From a virus, in the IMG/VR virus record IMGVR_UViG_3300045999_005729, positions 1 through 35,116 of that record: a DNA stretch of 35,116 bases; one strand, 5' to 3'. The position numbers and the translations under genes are program-made. Positions 22,959 through 29,188 of the stretch are shown in pieces; the first letter of the stretch is position 1; each line of letters begins with the position of its first letter. The notes below the pieces were generated by a model. The model made no database searches and was not told where the DNA came from. It saw nothing but the letters and a program-made list of their open reading frames with translations.

Positions 22959-23372
22959 TTATAAATATTCTTTAAATTTCTCAATTTCGCTATCAATTGC
23001 AAACTTATTTTGTATGTATTCGTCTGGCGTTGGTATGTAACAGCCTTGCATACTTGCAAACGTTCTAATCCATTCTATAAATTCAGTCATTTGTTTAGTG
23101 TCTAAATCCCTTGTGCGTTTCGTTTTGGTGTTTTCCCCATCAAATGTGTGCATAAAATGGCAAGCTCGTTTCAAAAGTTGCTTAGCATCATCTAAATGGT
23201 TACCGCTTTCAATTGCGAATAAAGTTATGCAAACGTGTAAATAGCTATTTTGCGATAGTGTACGAGTCTTTTTCTTTTCCGTTAACTCAATTATACACTT
23301 CTTACTCAATAATGCGTCTAAACGGCTTAAAAGCTTATTTACTTCTAATTCTTTTGATGTGTCGTAAATCAT
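22959..23372 (-). CDS. NinB-like recombination protein
   Basis: This 137-residue protein carries the pattern KKTRTLSQNSYLHVCITLFA, then a Lys/Arg-rich stretch and LDTKQMTEFIEWIRTFASMQ followed by GCYIPTPDEY. The RTLSQNSYLH motif and the ending (EFIEWI...G..IPTP) are typical of NinB-like single-stranded-DNA-binding recombination proteins. It overlaps NinG by 4 bp, which supports a shared role in phage recombination. Function is inferred from family resemblance, which is good but not exact. Confidence 0.65.
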   Translation of the reverse strand: MIYDTSKELEVNKLLSRLDALLSKKCIIELTEKKKTRTLSQNSYLHVCITLFAIESGNHLDDAKQLLKRACHFMHTFDGENTKTKRTRDLDTKQMTEFIEWIRTFASMQGCYIPTPDEYIQNKFAIDSEIEKFKEYL

Positions 23373-23878
23373 TTCAATAAGTTTTTATATTTTTCAATCA
23401 TTTCTTTAATTTCAGGAATAGAGTATTTTCTGCTTTCGTGCGCTCGTTTCTCTAAGGCATCAATTCTTTCTTGTCCTATGCGAAGCGTTAACCATCTTTT
23501 GTATTCGTGAATATTGCCACCTCGAAATTGGTTACAATGTACGCACTGTGATGCACAATTTTCTTCATCAAATCTAACGCTTGGATAATTACCAACTGAA
23601 AAAAAATGTCCACAGTCACGCTTTCCGCTTAAAGTTCCGCACGAAATACAAGGCAACCCCTCGTCACGTTTACGAATCCATTTGTTAAAAACAACTTGCA
23701 AAGCGTTTGAATAGTCGCTCAATGTCATTAACTCCTTTTTCATTTCGGCTTTCTTTTTTTTCCATTGTTTCGCTTTCGCTTCGCTAACAAATATTTCAAC
23801 ACATTCGGGTCTTACCATGCAGTATTTCTGCAGAAATGTTTTTGGAGTAAATTGGTCTTTACAGTTTTTGCATCTCAT
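23369..23878 (-). CDS. ninG: NinG (Rap) recombination endonuclease
   Basis: This 169-residue protein matches NinG: an N-terminal zinc ribbon CKNCKDQFTPK (C3, C6) with further cysteines in YCMVRPEC, a basic helix (AKQWKKKKAEMKK), LSDYSNALQVVFNKWIRKRD, then an HNH-like region GLPCISCGTLSGKRDCGHFF with FDEENCASQCVHCNQFRGGN. In lambda, NinG/Rap is a structure-specific nuclease cutting recombination branch points. It follows the coiled-coil gene by a 4-bp overlap and overlaps the NinB-like gene by 4 bp. All metal-binding cysteines and histidines look intact. Confidence 0.88.
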   Translation of the reverse strand: MRCKNCKDQFTPKTFLQKYCMVRPECVEIFVSEAKAKQWKKKKAEMKKELMTLSDYSNALQVVFNKWIRKRDEGLPCISCGTLSGKRDCGHFFSVGNYPSVRFDEENCASQCVHCNQFRGGNIHEYKRWLTLRIGQERIDALEKRAHESRKYSIPEIKEMIEKYKNLLK

Positions 23879-24168
23879 AGTAATTCCGTTAATTCTTTGT
23901 TTTTTTGTTCTAACTCTAAAATCTTTGCATCCCTCATTTGAATATTTAACATCAAATTTCCCGAATGACTTTTAAACAACTTCAATTCACTACGTAATTC
24001 GTCAAAAATAACTAAACTTTGAACGAGTTTTGTTTTGGCGGTTTTCATTGGCTCGATGTAATCCGTTCTATTTGGATTATTAGCTATCATGTCATCGATT
24101 GAGTTTTGTAGTTGTGTTGTTACCTCAATTAAATTATAGCGTGCTTGTACTTCGTTTAAAATATCCAT
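23875..24168 (-). CDS. Coiled-coil protein between helicase and NinG genes
   Basis: This 97-residue protein is helical throughout, with long charged heptad-like stretches (KTAKTKLVQSLVIFDELRSE; ILELEQKNKELTELL). It has no cysteines or membrane segment. It overlaps NinG by 4 bp. It may be a small oligomerising partner of the replication or recombination proteins; no family was recognised. Confidence 0.55.
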   Translation of the reverse strand: MDILNEVQARYNLIEVTTQLQNSIDDMIANNPNRTDYIEPMKTAKTKLVQSLVIFDELRSELKLFKSHSGNLMLNIQMRDAKILELEQKNKELTELL

Positions 24169-24170
24169 AG

Positions 24171-24398
24171 TTAAATGTTTTTAATTTCCTCTTTTACTTT
24201 ATTCCAATACCCAATATAACCTAAATCGCTTTTTGCTTCTGTATGTTTTATTGATTGAATAATCTCATCAATTGCAATTAAAACGCATTGTTTTATGATT
24301 TCTTTTCTAACAATTCTATTTATAACGTTTGATATTTGGTACAATCCTTTTCTATTATACTTGCTAAATAACTCTTGTGCTTTTTCTTTTGGACTCAT
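24171..24398 (-). CDS. Small conserved protein of Bacteroidota phages
   Basis: This 75-residue protein has a pattern often seen near replication genes in Bacteroidota phages and prophages: MSPKEKAQELFSKYN, IIKQCVLIAIDEIIQSIKH and YIGYWNKVKEEIKNI. It is mostly helical and acidic-basic mixed. The family has no known function. It lies 12 bases downstream of the helicase gene in the same operon. Confidence 0.65.
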   Translation of the reverse strand: MSPKEKAQELFSKYNRKGLYQISNVINRIVRKEIIKQCVLIAIDEIIQSIKHTEAKSDLGYIGYWNKVKEEIKNI

Positions 24399-24410
24399 AA
24401 TTTCTATTTT

Positions 24411-25421
24411 TTAAAATGGGACATCGTCTGGTTTATTCTTTTCGTACTCCGTTTCAAAAGTGCTTTTTTCAGGTGTTAAATTCACGTTTGCAAATGCTTG
24501 TTGAATTTTTACCTTGCTTTCTTTCTCAACAACTTTTTGCATTTCCATTTGTTGCTGTATTGGTATCATTTTAGGTCGTTTAATTGGGTCGATTCCGTTT
24601 ATTTTAAAGCCTAAACCAAAATTATAATCTAGTAATATTGGAACTTCTAAACGTGTGCATTTTCCGCCGGTGTCCGTATCTTTAATTTTTACAACCTCTA
24701 GCATTGTGTACATCCACATATCCGGATGTTGTGGCAACCGGTGGATAACTATAAAATCATCCGCTTTATTTGGAAACGCTTTCCCTCCCTCAATATCAGA
24801 TTTCAAAGGTGGCATAACATGACCGGCGAATTGGTGTCCTTTTGGAAAAATAGCGTTTCTTCTTCCTGAAGCCGAACTAGGATGCGCATTTATGTACATT
24901 GTTTTACCGGTCTTTGTGAACATTTTGAATTTATTTAGCATTTCGTAATTTGCTGAATAAGTCATTTCGGTATTCAATGCGTTAAATGGATCAATAAGAT
25001 AATTATCCGTATTACTTTGGTTAAATACATCCATCATTTGTTCCGGAGTATAACGCCGGCTATTATCTACAAACTTGAAATAATACTCAACTTTCATTTC
25101 AGCTCGCCGGATTTCTTTATACGATAAATCTTTAAAGTTTTTACCGGTGTAAATCTGAACTAAATCACGCATCACTTTTCCGGTATAGTTTTCATCCATG
25201 AATAAAGTTGATTTCAAATCGTTGTTTATTGCGTTGGCTAGAAAATACCATTCAATGAAATACGTTTTTCCTACGTTGTCATGTCCTAAGATTAAATTTA
25301 ATTGAGAATCTTTCCAAACTAAATATTCATCCATTGCGCAACCTAAACCTTTTCCAACCGGTATAAGACCATTTTTATAGTCCTCTAGGTATTTTGTACT
25401 GTGTCCGTCTTTAAGTATCAT
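24411..25421 (-). CDS. RecA-fold replicative helicase/ATPase with SSB-like C-terminal tip
   Basis: This 336-residue ATPase has Walker A GHDNVGKT (residues 46-53), a Walker B-like YLIDPFNAL (141-149), a sensor-like NAHPSS (178-183) and a C-terminal charged region. It resembles the RecA/DnaB-type phage helicases (single-domain) of Bacteroidota phages, which unwind DNA at the fork. The last residues are KPDDVPF, like the acidic tip of SSB proteins that recruits partners. It overlaps the initiator gene by 4 bp. Ten of the fourteen CCGG sites of the dense patch are inside this gene. The helicase call is good; loader or recombinase (Sak4-like) remains possible. Confidence 0.8.
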   Translation of the reverse strand: MILKDGHSTKYLEDYKNGLIPVGKGLGCAMDEYLVWKDSQLNLILGHDNVGKTYFIEWYFLANAINNDLKSTLFMDENYTGKVMRDLVQIYTGKNFKDLSYKEIRRAEMKVEYYFKFVDNSRRYTPEQMMDVFNQSNTDNYLIDPFNALNTEMTYSANYEMLNKFKMFTKTGKTMYINAHPSSASGRRNAIFPKGHQFAGHVMPPLKSDIEGGKAFPNKADDFIVIHRLPQHPDMWMYTMLEVVKIKDTDTGGKCTRLEVPILLDYNFGLGFKINGIDPIKRPKMIPIQQQMEMQKVVEKESKVKIQQAFANVNLTPEKSTFETEYEKNKPDDVPF

Positions 25422-26164
25422 AAGCCCGCAAGTTTTTTGTAGGATAATCCGGTTTGTTTATGGTAATGTACAACATCAGCCGTTAATGTAGCACCGTTTG
25501 GCATTACGTCTCCAACTTGAAAATCTTGTTCCCAACCGTCACTTTGAATTATACTATGTTTCTTTTTTTCTTTACTAAGCCAATTTTTTGAAGTAAGATA
25601 AAGCGATTTGTATTTCTTATTGTCTTTGAAATTTTCAATTGAATCCAAAACCATATCAATAGTTTTTTTATCGTATTCTTTTTCTAACTTTTCAAATTCA
25701 GAAATAGACAAAGACAAATGGGCAAAAGACCTGTAAACTTGTATATTTGTATTATTGTATATTTGTTTATCTATACTATCAGTGCTTTGATATGTGCTTT
25801 GTACTGTGCTTTCACTTTGCTTTGATGTGTGCTTTGTAAGTGCTTTGTTAAGTGCTTTATCATTTGCTTTGTTATTTTCTTTCAAAGCAATTATGTTACT
25901 AGAGTATTGATTTTTTGAATATTCGATTACATTTATAAATCCATATTCAACTAAATCGTCAAATGTTTTTTTGAAAACAGAATAGCTTTTTATACCGGTA
26001 GCTTCTAAAACCATTGAAGTAGGAAATCCAAATTTCTGTTTCCATCCTAATCTATTGCAATGTTCAATAGCAAAAGAATAAATAGCAACATGATTTGGTT
26101 TAATTTTTTCCGGATTATCAAATGCATAATCCCAAAAGTTTCTGTATAGTTTGTAAATATCCAT
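25418..26164 (-). CDS. Replication initiator-like protein with winged helix; iterons inside the gene
   Basis: This 248-residue protein has an N-terminal winged-helix domain (residues ~1-92: KLYRNFWDYAFDNPEKIKPN, HVAIYSFAIEHCNRLGWKQK, PTSMVLEATGIKSYSVFKKT, LVEYGFINVIEYSKNQY), a low-complexity linker (residues 98-128: Lys/Ala/Gln/Ser/Thr) and a C-terminal region with a helical repeat-like part. The linker is encoded by eight copies of CAAAGCAC-type repeats. The gene lies directly upstream of the helicase, as initiators and helicase loaders often do (lambda O/P, DnaD-type organisers). The likely role is binding the origin within its own gene and loading the helicase. Assignment to initiator is by domain, repeats and neighbour; a transcription regulator is the alternative. 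Confidence 0.7.
   Translation of the reverse strand: MDIYKLYRNFWDYAFDNPEKIKPNHVAIYSFAIEHCNRLGWKQKFGFPTSMVLEATGIKSYSVFKKTFDDLVEYGFINVIEYSKNQYSSNIIALKENNKANDKALNKALTKHTSKQSESTVQSTYQSTDSIDKQIYNNTNIQVYRSFAHLSLSISEFEKLEKEYDKKTIDMVLDSIENFKDNKKYKSLYLTSKNWLSKEKKKHSIIQSDGWEQDFQVGDVMPNGATLTADVVHYHKQTGLSYKKLAGL
25739..25780 (+). other. AT-rich stretch beside iterons, candidate unwinding element
   Basis: This 42-bp AT-rich stretch contains TTGTATATTTG at 25739-25749 and again at 25755-25765 and directly abuts the iteron array. AT-rich direct repeats beside initiator binding sites are the usual site of strand opening. It lies inside the initiator gene. The role is inferred from position and composition. 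Confidence 0.5.
25782..25871 (-). repeat. Iteron array, eight copies of CAAAGCAC-type repeats
   Basis: On the plus strand GTGCTTTG or one-base variants start at 25782, 25794, 25806, 25817, 25829, 25840, 25852 and 25864, spaced 12, 12, 11, 12, 11, 12 and 12 bp, about one helical turn. A ninth, degenerate copy may lie at 25876. The two 11-bp steps shift the reading frame, so the same DNA motif encodes K-A, K-H/K-Q and Q-S-T in turn. The motif is therefore kept at the DNA level, as expected for initiator binding sites. Confidence 0.85.
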
Positions 26165-26166
26165 AA

Positions 26167-26379
26167 CTAATCAATTAAAGCGATTTGTTTACGAATTTCT
26201 CTACTTAACTTAATTGCAGTTTCCTTATCTAAACAAATATGTTGTTCATAAAAAGAATGATTAGAATCTTCATCCTTAATATTAACATAAATTTCATTAT
26301 CTTCATTACAGTAAATTTCTAATGTTTGAGTTTCTGTGTTACTGTTTTCTGTTCCGTAGAATTTTAATTTTATTGCCAT
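26167..26379 (-). CDS. Small beta-rich protein at the head of the replication module
   Basis: The start is taken at ATG 26379 (opening MAIKLKFYGTENSNTETQTL); an upstream TTG lies in the terminator-like region. The 70-residue protein alternates strands (IYCNEDNEIYVNIKDED) and ends in a helix (KETAIKLSREIRKQIALID). There is no known family. It is the first gene after the structured leader at 26424-26515 and is followed by the initiator gene at 2 bases, so it probably is controlled together with replication genes. Confidence 0.6.
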   Translation of the reverse strand: MAIKLKFYGTENSNTETQTLEIYCNEDNEIYVNIKDEDSNHSFYEQHICLDKETAIKLSREIRKQIALID

Positions 26380-26423
26380 AATCTGTGAATGTTTTATAAA
26401 AACAAACAAAAGTTAATTAAATT

Positions 26424-26515
26424 AAAAAGCCCTTATAAATCCGTTGGGGCTTCACATCCAATTTCATTACAAGGGCAATAACATCTTTCAGTTCTATAGT
26501 GTGAAGCCGAACCGT
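26424..26515 (-). ncRNA. Structured leader RNA / attenuator or small RNA before the replication module
   Basis: On the minus strand a promoter-like element is followed by about 90 nt with three alternative pairings. P1 is GGCTTCACA (26508-26500) with TGTGAAGCC (26456-26448), nine perfect pairs. The terminator is AAGCCC (26452-26447) with GGGCTT (26432-26427) followed by T residues. A third is GCCCTT in the P1 loop (26476-26471) with AAGGGC (26434-26429). P1 and the terminator share bases and exclude each other, while P1 and the third pairing can coexist as a pseudoknot. This is the arrangement of a transcription attenuator, or of a small RNA ending at its terminator. Confidence 0.65.
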
Positions 26516-26519
26516 TCAA

Positions 26520-26527
26520 CAAATATA
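26520..26527 (-). promoter_or_regulatory. Promoter -7 element of the structured leader
   Basis: TATATTTG on the minus strand matches TAnnTTTG exactly. Transcription would begin about 5 bases downstream, near 26515, immediately before the 9-bp stem. The -33 position is not conserved. Confidence 0.55.
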
Positions 26528-26542
26528 CAAATTATTTCAATA

Positions 26543-26830
26543 TCACGGTATAATTACTTTCATTTCTTCCGCTACTTTATCAAACTCGTTCACGCAGTCA
26601 ATGTAGTTTTGACTTTGCTCAGGCATTTTCGCTGTTAAATCGTACAACTCAATTTCATGCTTTGCCGTGAACTTTTGAACGTACCGGACAAAGTCGTTCC
26701 ATTCTTTCTTTTTAAGCTGCTTAAACTTGTTGCCCTCGCCAGTTACTTTATCTAGGGTGTGAATTGCGCTTTGTAGTTGCATCGTTGCCATTACTATGTG
26801 CGCTAAGTCGTCTTTTTGTTGGATTGTCAT
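26543..26830 (-). CDS. Hypothetical helical protein, 95 residues
   Basis: This soluble helical protein opens MTIQQKDDLAHIVMATMQLQ and has alternating charged and hydrophobic residues typical of a small four-helix or coiled-coil protein (LKKKEWNDFVRYVQKFTAKH). It has one cysteine and no signal. It is the last gene before the structured leader of the replication module and follows the clamp-motif gene by one base. Not recognised. Confidence 0.55.
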   Translation of the reverse strand: MTIQQKDDLAHIVMATMQLQSAIHTLDKVTGEGNKFKQLKKKEWNDFVRYVQKFTAKHEIELYDLTAKMPEQSQNYIDCVNEFDKVAEEMKVIIP

Positions 26831-26831
26831 T

Positions 26832-27038
26832 TTAAAAAAGTGTTAATTGTTTTTCGTTATCTAATGTTTCTATTTGCAATAAAACGCCACTTCCTACCTT
26901 TACATTAACTCCAAATAATTCTTTGATGTCTTTGGCTATTTCTTCGGTTTTATAGCACTTGTAAAATCCAAATTTATTAACTGAATCTAAAGCGTGTTTT
27001 GTTGCGTTGTAATGTATGCGTTCTGCAATATCTTTCAT
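26832..27038 (-). CDS. Small protein ending in a sliding-clamp-binding motif
   Basis: This 68-residue protein ends NEKQLTLF. QLTLF fits the bacterial beta-clamp (DnaN) binding consensus QL[SD]LF closely, at the extreme C-terminus, as in many clamp partners. The rest begins MKDIAERIHYNATKHALDSV and contains an EEIAKDIKELFGVNVKVGSG region of helix-strand character. It lies in the small-gene block ahead of the replication module. It may recruit or occupy the host clamp; this is inference from the motif only. Confidence 0.6.
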   Translation of the reverse strand: MKDIAERIHYNATKHALDSVNKFGFYKCYKTEEIAKDIKELFGVNVKVGSGVLLQIETLDNEKQLTLF

Positions 27039-27376
27039 AAACCTTTTATTAAAACCATTTTAAAACCTACCTTTTGGTTGCCATGCTCACTCCAATTATT
27101 CATCACTTGAACGGGTTTTATTTTTGAGCAAATTATCCACATCCAATTGTCCTTGAAATAATCGTTGTTATCTTTAAAATCGTTTGCGGTGTTTTCCAAA
27201 TGTCGAATGCTTGAAATATTGCACCTGAAAACTTTTAATAAATCTCGCTTGCTATAACCTTGCTTTCTCAAGTGAACGAATACAAGTTTCTTCATTGTTA
27301 CTAGGTAACTGAATCTGTACTGCTTGTGGTGTCGTGGATCAAAATACTCGATGTATTTATCTAGTGATTCTTTCAT
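27035..27376 (-). CDS. Helix-turn-helix protein
   Basis: This 113-residue protein contains a region like a DNA-binding helix-turn-helix, VFVHLRKQGYSKRDLLKVFR followed by CNISSIRHLENTANDF (residues ~33-67), with an invariant-type Gly-Tyr turn. The flanks are Trp-rich. The pattern resembles DnaA C-terminal-like DNA-binding domains in phage proteins and could regulate or mark the origin. It overlaps both neighbours by 4 bp. The HTH reading is moderate; the role is unknown. Confidence 0.55.
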   Translation of the reverse strand: MKESLDKYIEYFDPRHHKQYRFSYLVTMKKLVFVHLRKQGYSKRDLLKVFRCNISSIRHLENTANDFKDNNDYFKDNWMWIICSKIKPVQVMNNWSEHGNQKVGFKMVLIKGL

Positions 27377-27558
27377 AGCTTAATGTAACTATTGGTAAAG
27401 TGTTCAATTGACTTTGAGTATTCCTTTTTGTGTATTTTTGTTTCTTGCTCTAGTATGTTATACCAAATCATTTTACCTACTATGTAAGTAACTTCTACTA
27501 TCTGCGGTCTTGTTACGTTACTCCATTTTTGACCAGGTTTTACTTCTTCTATTATCAT
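27373..27558 (-). CDS. Hypothetical protein, 61 residues
   Basis: This small protein has an IEEVKPGQKWSN start and beta-rich middle (RPQIVEVTYIVGKMIWYNIL), like a small SH3-type barrel, and ends in a basic helix. Such small barrels with a PGQ-W start are seen in many phage accessory genes. It overlaps its neighbours by 4 bp on both sides. Confidence 0.55.
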   Translation of the reverse strand: MIIEEVKPGQKWSNVTRPQIVEVTYIVGKMIWYNILEQETKIHKKEYSKSIEHFTNSYIKL

Positions 27559-27776
27559 TTTAAAAAATATTTAATTATTTGTATTTTACTTAACTCTATA
27601 AAGGTAAATTTACCCTCAATTCTTTTCATTACTCCTCCAACTTTTAAGGCTAGTTTAACGTTGCATTTTCTGCAACAAATACATTTTCCTTTGCTGGATT
27701 TAATTTGGTACTTGCTAGAATCCTTTTTGAATAAAAATAAAGGTTTCCTTTTATCGCACTTATAACAACGCTTCAT
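27555..27776 (-). CDS. Small zinc-ribbon protein
   Basis: This 73-residue protein has MKRCYKCDKRKPLFLF (C4, C7) and CICCRKC (C33-C38) giving two paired cysteine knuckles, plus basic residues, typical of a zinc ribbon that binds nucleic acid. The C-terminal half is a basic, hydrophobic stretch (FTFIELSKIQIIKYFLK). It overlaps its neighbours. The same CxxC layout is at the start of the 187-residue protein at 32338-32901, where it is followed by a larger domain. Confidence 0.65.
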   Translation of the reverse strand: MKRCYKCDKRKPLFLFKKDSSKYQIKSSKGKCICCRKCNVKLALKVGGVMKRIEGKFTFIELSKIQIIKYFLK

Positions 27777-28003
27777 TAAAAATTCATTTTACTAGGGATT
27801 ACCATACATTTTTCCCCGTTTATTTGCTCGAATCTAACTAATTTAATACTCGGAAATTCTTGTTTCACTTCTTTGTTAATCGCAAATGAAAACTCTTTAC
27901 ACGAATAACTTTCCAAACCTGACCGTATAAGTTCCTCCGCTTTTTGTCGATGTCTTACGCGCTCAACAGAATTGGTATAATTAATTTCAATTGTTAGTTT
28001 CAT
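27776..28003 (-). CDS. Hypothetical protein, 75 residues
   Basis: This protein opens with a strand-like MKLTIEINYTNSVERVRHRQ, followed by a helix (AEELIRSGLESYSCKEF) and a basic C-terminal half ending in MVIPSKMNF. Its TAA overlaps the next ATG in a TAATG arrangement. Soluble; function unknown. Confidence 0.5.
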   Translation of the reverse strand: MKLTIEINYTNSVERVRHRQKAEELIRSGLESYSCKEFSFAINKEVKQEFPSIKLVRFEQINGEKCMVIPSKMNF

Positions 28004-28004
28004 C

Positions 28005-28502
28005 TTACCAATTTTCTTGAATTTGTTGCTTTTCTTCGTCTGTTAGGTAGGCGAAATAACAAAAAGTTCCATAATCTTTCATTTGAAATACACATTTATT
28101 TGTTTCTGAAATTTTATAAACATCTTGTAAAAAACCAACAAAATAACAATTATTATCACTCCAAAACTTCCCGAAATCCCCAACTTTAATTTCTCGTTTT
28201 TTATCAACTAACTCAAAGCCGTAACTTTCAGCTATTAATTTTAATGCGTCTAGTTCCATTTTTATCTCTTGCTTTGGCGATAACATTTGCTCTAGTTGGT
28301 CGAGGGTGATTTCGGTTTTATTTACTAAATTCCACTTAAAACTAGGTAAATTCCAAGCGTTAATATCAAAAGTTAATTGTCCTATACCTCCTACATGAAG
28401 TAATGATGAATATGTCATTATTTTCTCATCACTCAAAATCTGAATCGCTCTTAATCTTTTTTCTTCGCTGTCTATTACAACGTAAATTTCTTCTTTTTTC
28501 AT
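28005..28502 (-). CDS. Hypothetical protein, 165 residues
   Basis: This soluble protein has an N-terminal part (EEIYVVIDSEEKRLRAIQIL) like a small sensor or beta-alpha domain, a central charged helix with MLSPKQEIKMELDALKLIAE, and a C-terminal beta domain containing IKVGDFGKFWSDNNCYFVGF and DYGTFCYFAYLTDEEKQQIQ. The combination is seen in small proteins of Flavobacterium phages. No enzyme motif was found. It begins 13 bp after its upstream neighbour. Confidence 0.6.
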   Translation of the reverse strand: MKKEEIYVVIDSEEKRLRAIQILSDEKIMTYSSLLHVGGIGQLTFDINAWNLPSFKWNLVNKTEITLDQLEQMLSPKQEIKMELDALKLIAESYGFELVDKKREIKVGDFGKFWSDNNCYFVGFLQDVYKISETNKCVFQMKDYGTFCYFAYLTDEEKQQIQENW

Positions 28503-28515
28503 GGTGTTATTTTTT

Positions 28516-28740
28516 TTAACAAATTGTAGAAGTTATTTCATCAATTAGATTTTCAAAGTTGTGTTCTAATTCATCACAGTGTTCACATTTATGCGGTGGG
28601 CTAAAAACAAAACTTTCTACCACTTCGATAATACATCCTTGTGCTTTGTAATATGCAATCTGAAGTTTGCATTCAGCATCCATATAATCTTCATTTATAG
28701 CAGAAAATATTCTACCATTTTTACAGCTAATTGTTATCAT
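28516..28740 (-). CDS. Small cysteine-containing protein
   Basis: This 74-residue protein has a HKCEHCDELEH knuckle (residues 51-61), and further Cys at 6, 24, 36 and the C-terminus. A single CxxC with His residues suggests possible metal binding. The N-terminus (MITISCKNGRIFSAINEDYM) is strand-rich. Not recognised. It follows the preceding gene by one base. Confidence 0.55.
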   Translation of the reverse strand: MITISCKNGRIFSAINEDYMDAECKLQIAYYKAQGCIIEVVESFVFSPPHKCEHCDELEHNFENLIDEITSTIC

Positions 28741-28741
28741 C

Positions 28742-28999
28742 TTACTTCTTTTTTAAAATTAACAATGTATCTTTTTGTCCTTTGCAAACTCCAATAGCTT
28801 GTATTCGATTTCCTATTTCTTGAATCTTAATAACCGACTGAAACAAATCAAAGTTCAATAGTTTGTTTTTTGTAAATCCCTCTTTTGGGCAATACTTCAA
28901 AATCTCGCAGTCTTTAAGCCAAGAGGGACTAAATCTAGTATCCTCTTGTTTTGACCTCGCTAGTGCTTTGTATCGGTCTAATGTGTTGCTATAAATCAT
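28742..28999 (-). CDS. Hypothetical protein, 85 residues
   Basis: This basic protein has a helical N-terminus (TLDRYKALARSKQEDTRFSP), two cysteines in LKDCEILKYCPKEGF and a helical C-terminal half with IGVCKGQKDTLLILKKK at the end. It may be a small nucleic-acid-associated protein, given its charge, but no domain was recognised. It overlaps the upstream gene by 11 bp. Confidence 0.55.
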   Translation of the reverse strand: MIYSNTLDRYKALARSKQEDTRFSPSWLKDCEILKYCPKEGFTKNKLLNFDLFQSVIKIQEIGNRIQAIGVCKGQKDTLLILKKK

Positions 29000-29186
29000 C
29001 GTTTCTCCATTTTTCGGTTAACGTGTCATCAATGAAGCTAAAAACATCCGTTTCTTGAATCTCGTCGGTAACATCGTGTTTGCCTAACATGATACTTTCG
29101 ATTACTGGTTCATCTTCACGGTTCTTTTTGTAGAATACCTCAAAAGTGATACCCTCGTGATTGTAGTTAAAATTATTGAAAGCCAT
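28989..29186 (-). CDS. Hypothetical acidic protein, 65 residues
   Basis: The start is set at ATG 29186 (opening MAFNNFNYNHEGITFEVFYK), which follows the usual TAATTATG arrangement; a longer frame to 29267 would run through the preceding gene. The protein is acidic with KKNREDEPVIESIMLGKHDV and ends ETDVFSFIDDTLTEKWRNDD. It looks like a small beta-alpha protein. Function unknown. Confidence 0.6.
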   Translation of the reverse strand: MAFNNFNYNHEGITFEVFYKKNREDEPVIESIMLGKHDVTDEIQETDVFSFIDDTLTEKWRNDDL

Positions 29187-29188
29187 AA

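Larger units (their letters stand above)
24667..26113. other. CCGG-dense patch covering helicase and initiator genes
   Basis: CCGG was found by eye at 24667, 24722, 24738, 24823, 24907, 25043, 25056, 25107, 25144, 25180, 25358, 25449, 25995 and 26110, i.e. 14 in 1.45 kb, with one more at 26684. Elsewhere only three were found (3693, 12795, 17700) in about 33 kb. CCAG/CTGG, common elsewhere, is nearly absent in the patch (one seen, at 24428). The patch brackets the iteron array at 25782-25871. Confidence 0.85.

Noticed and set aside
26511-26518. ACCGTTCA shared between the leader promoter and the 33.36-kb repeats
   Set aside because: Only eight bases are shared; one such match is expected by chance in 35 kb, so no common operator is claimed.
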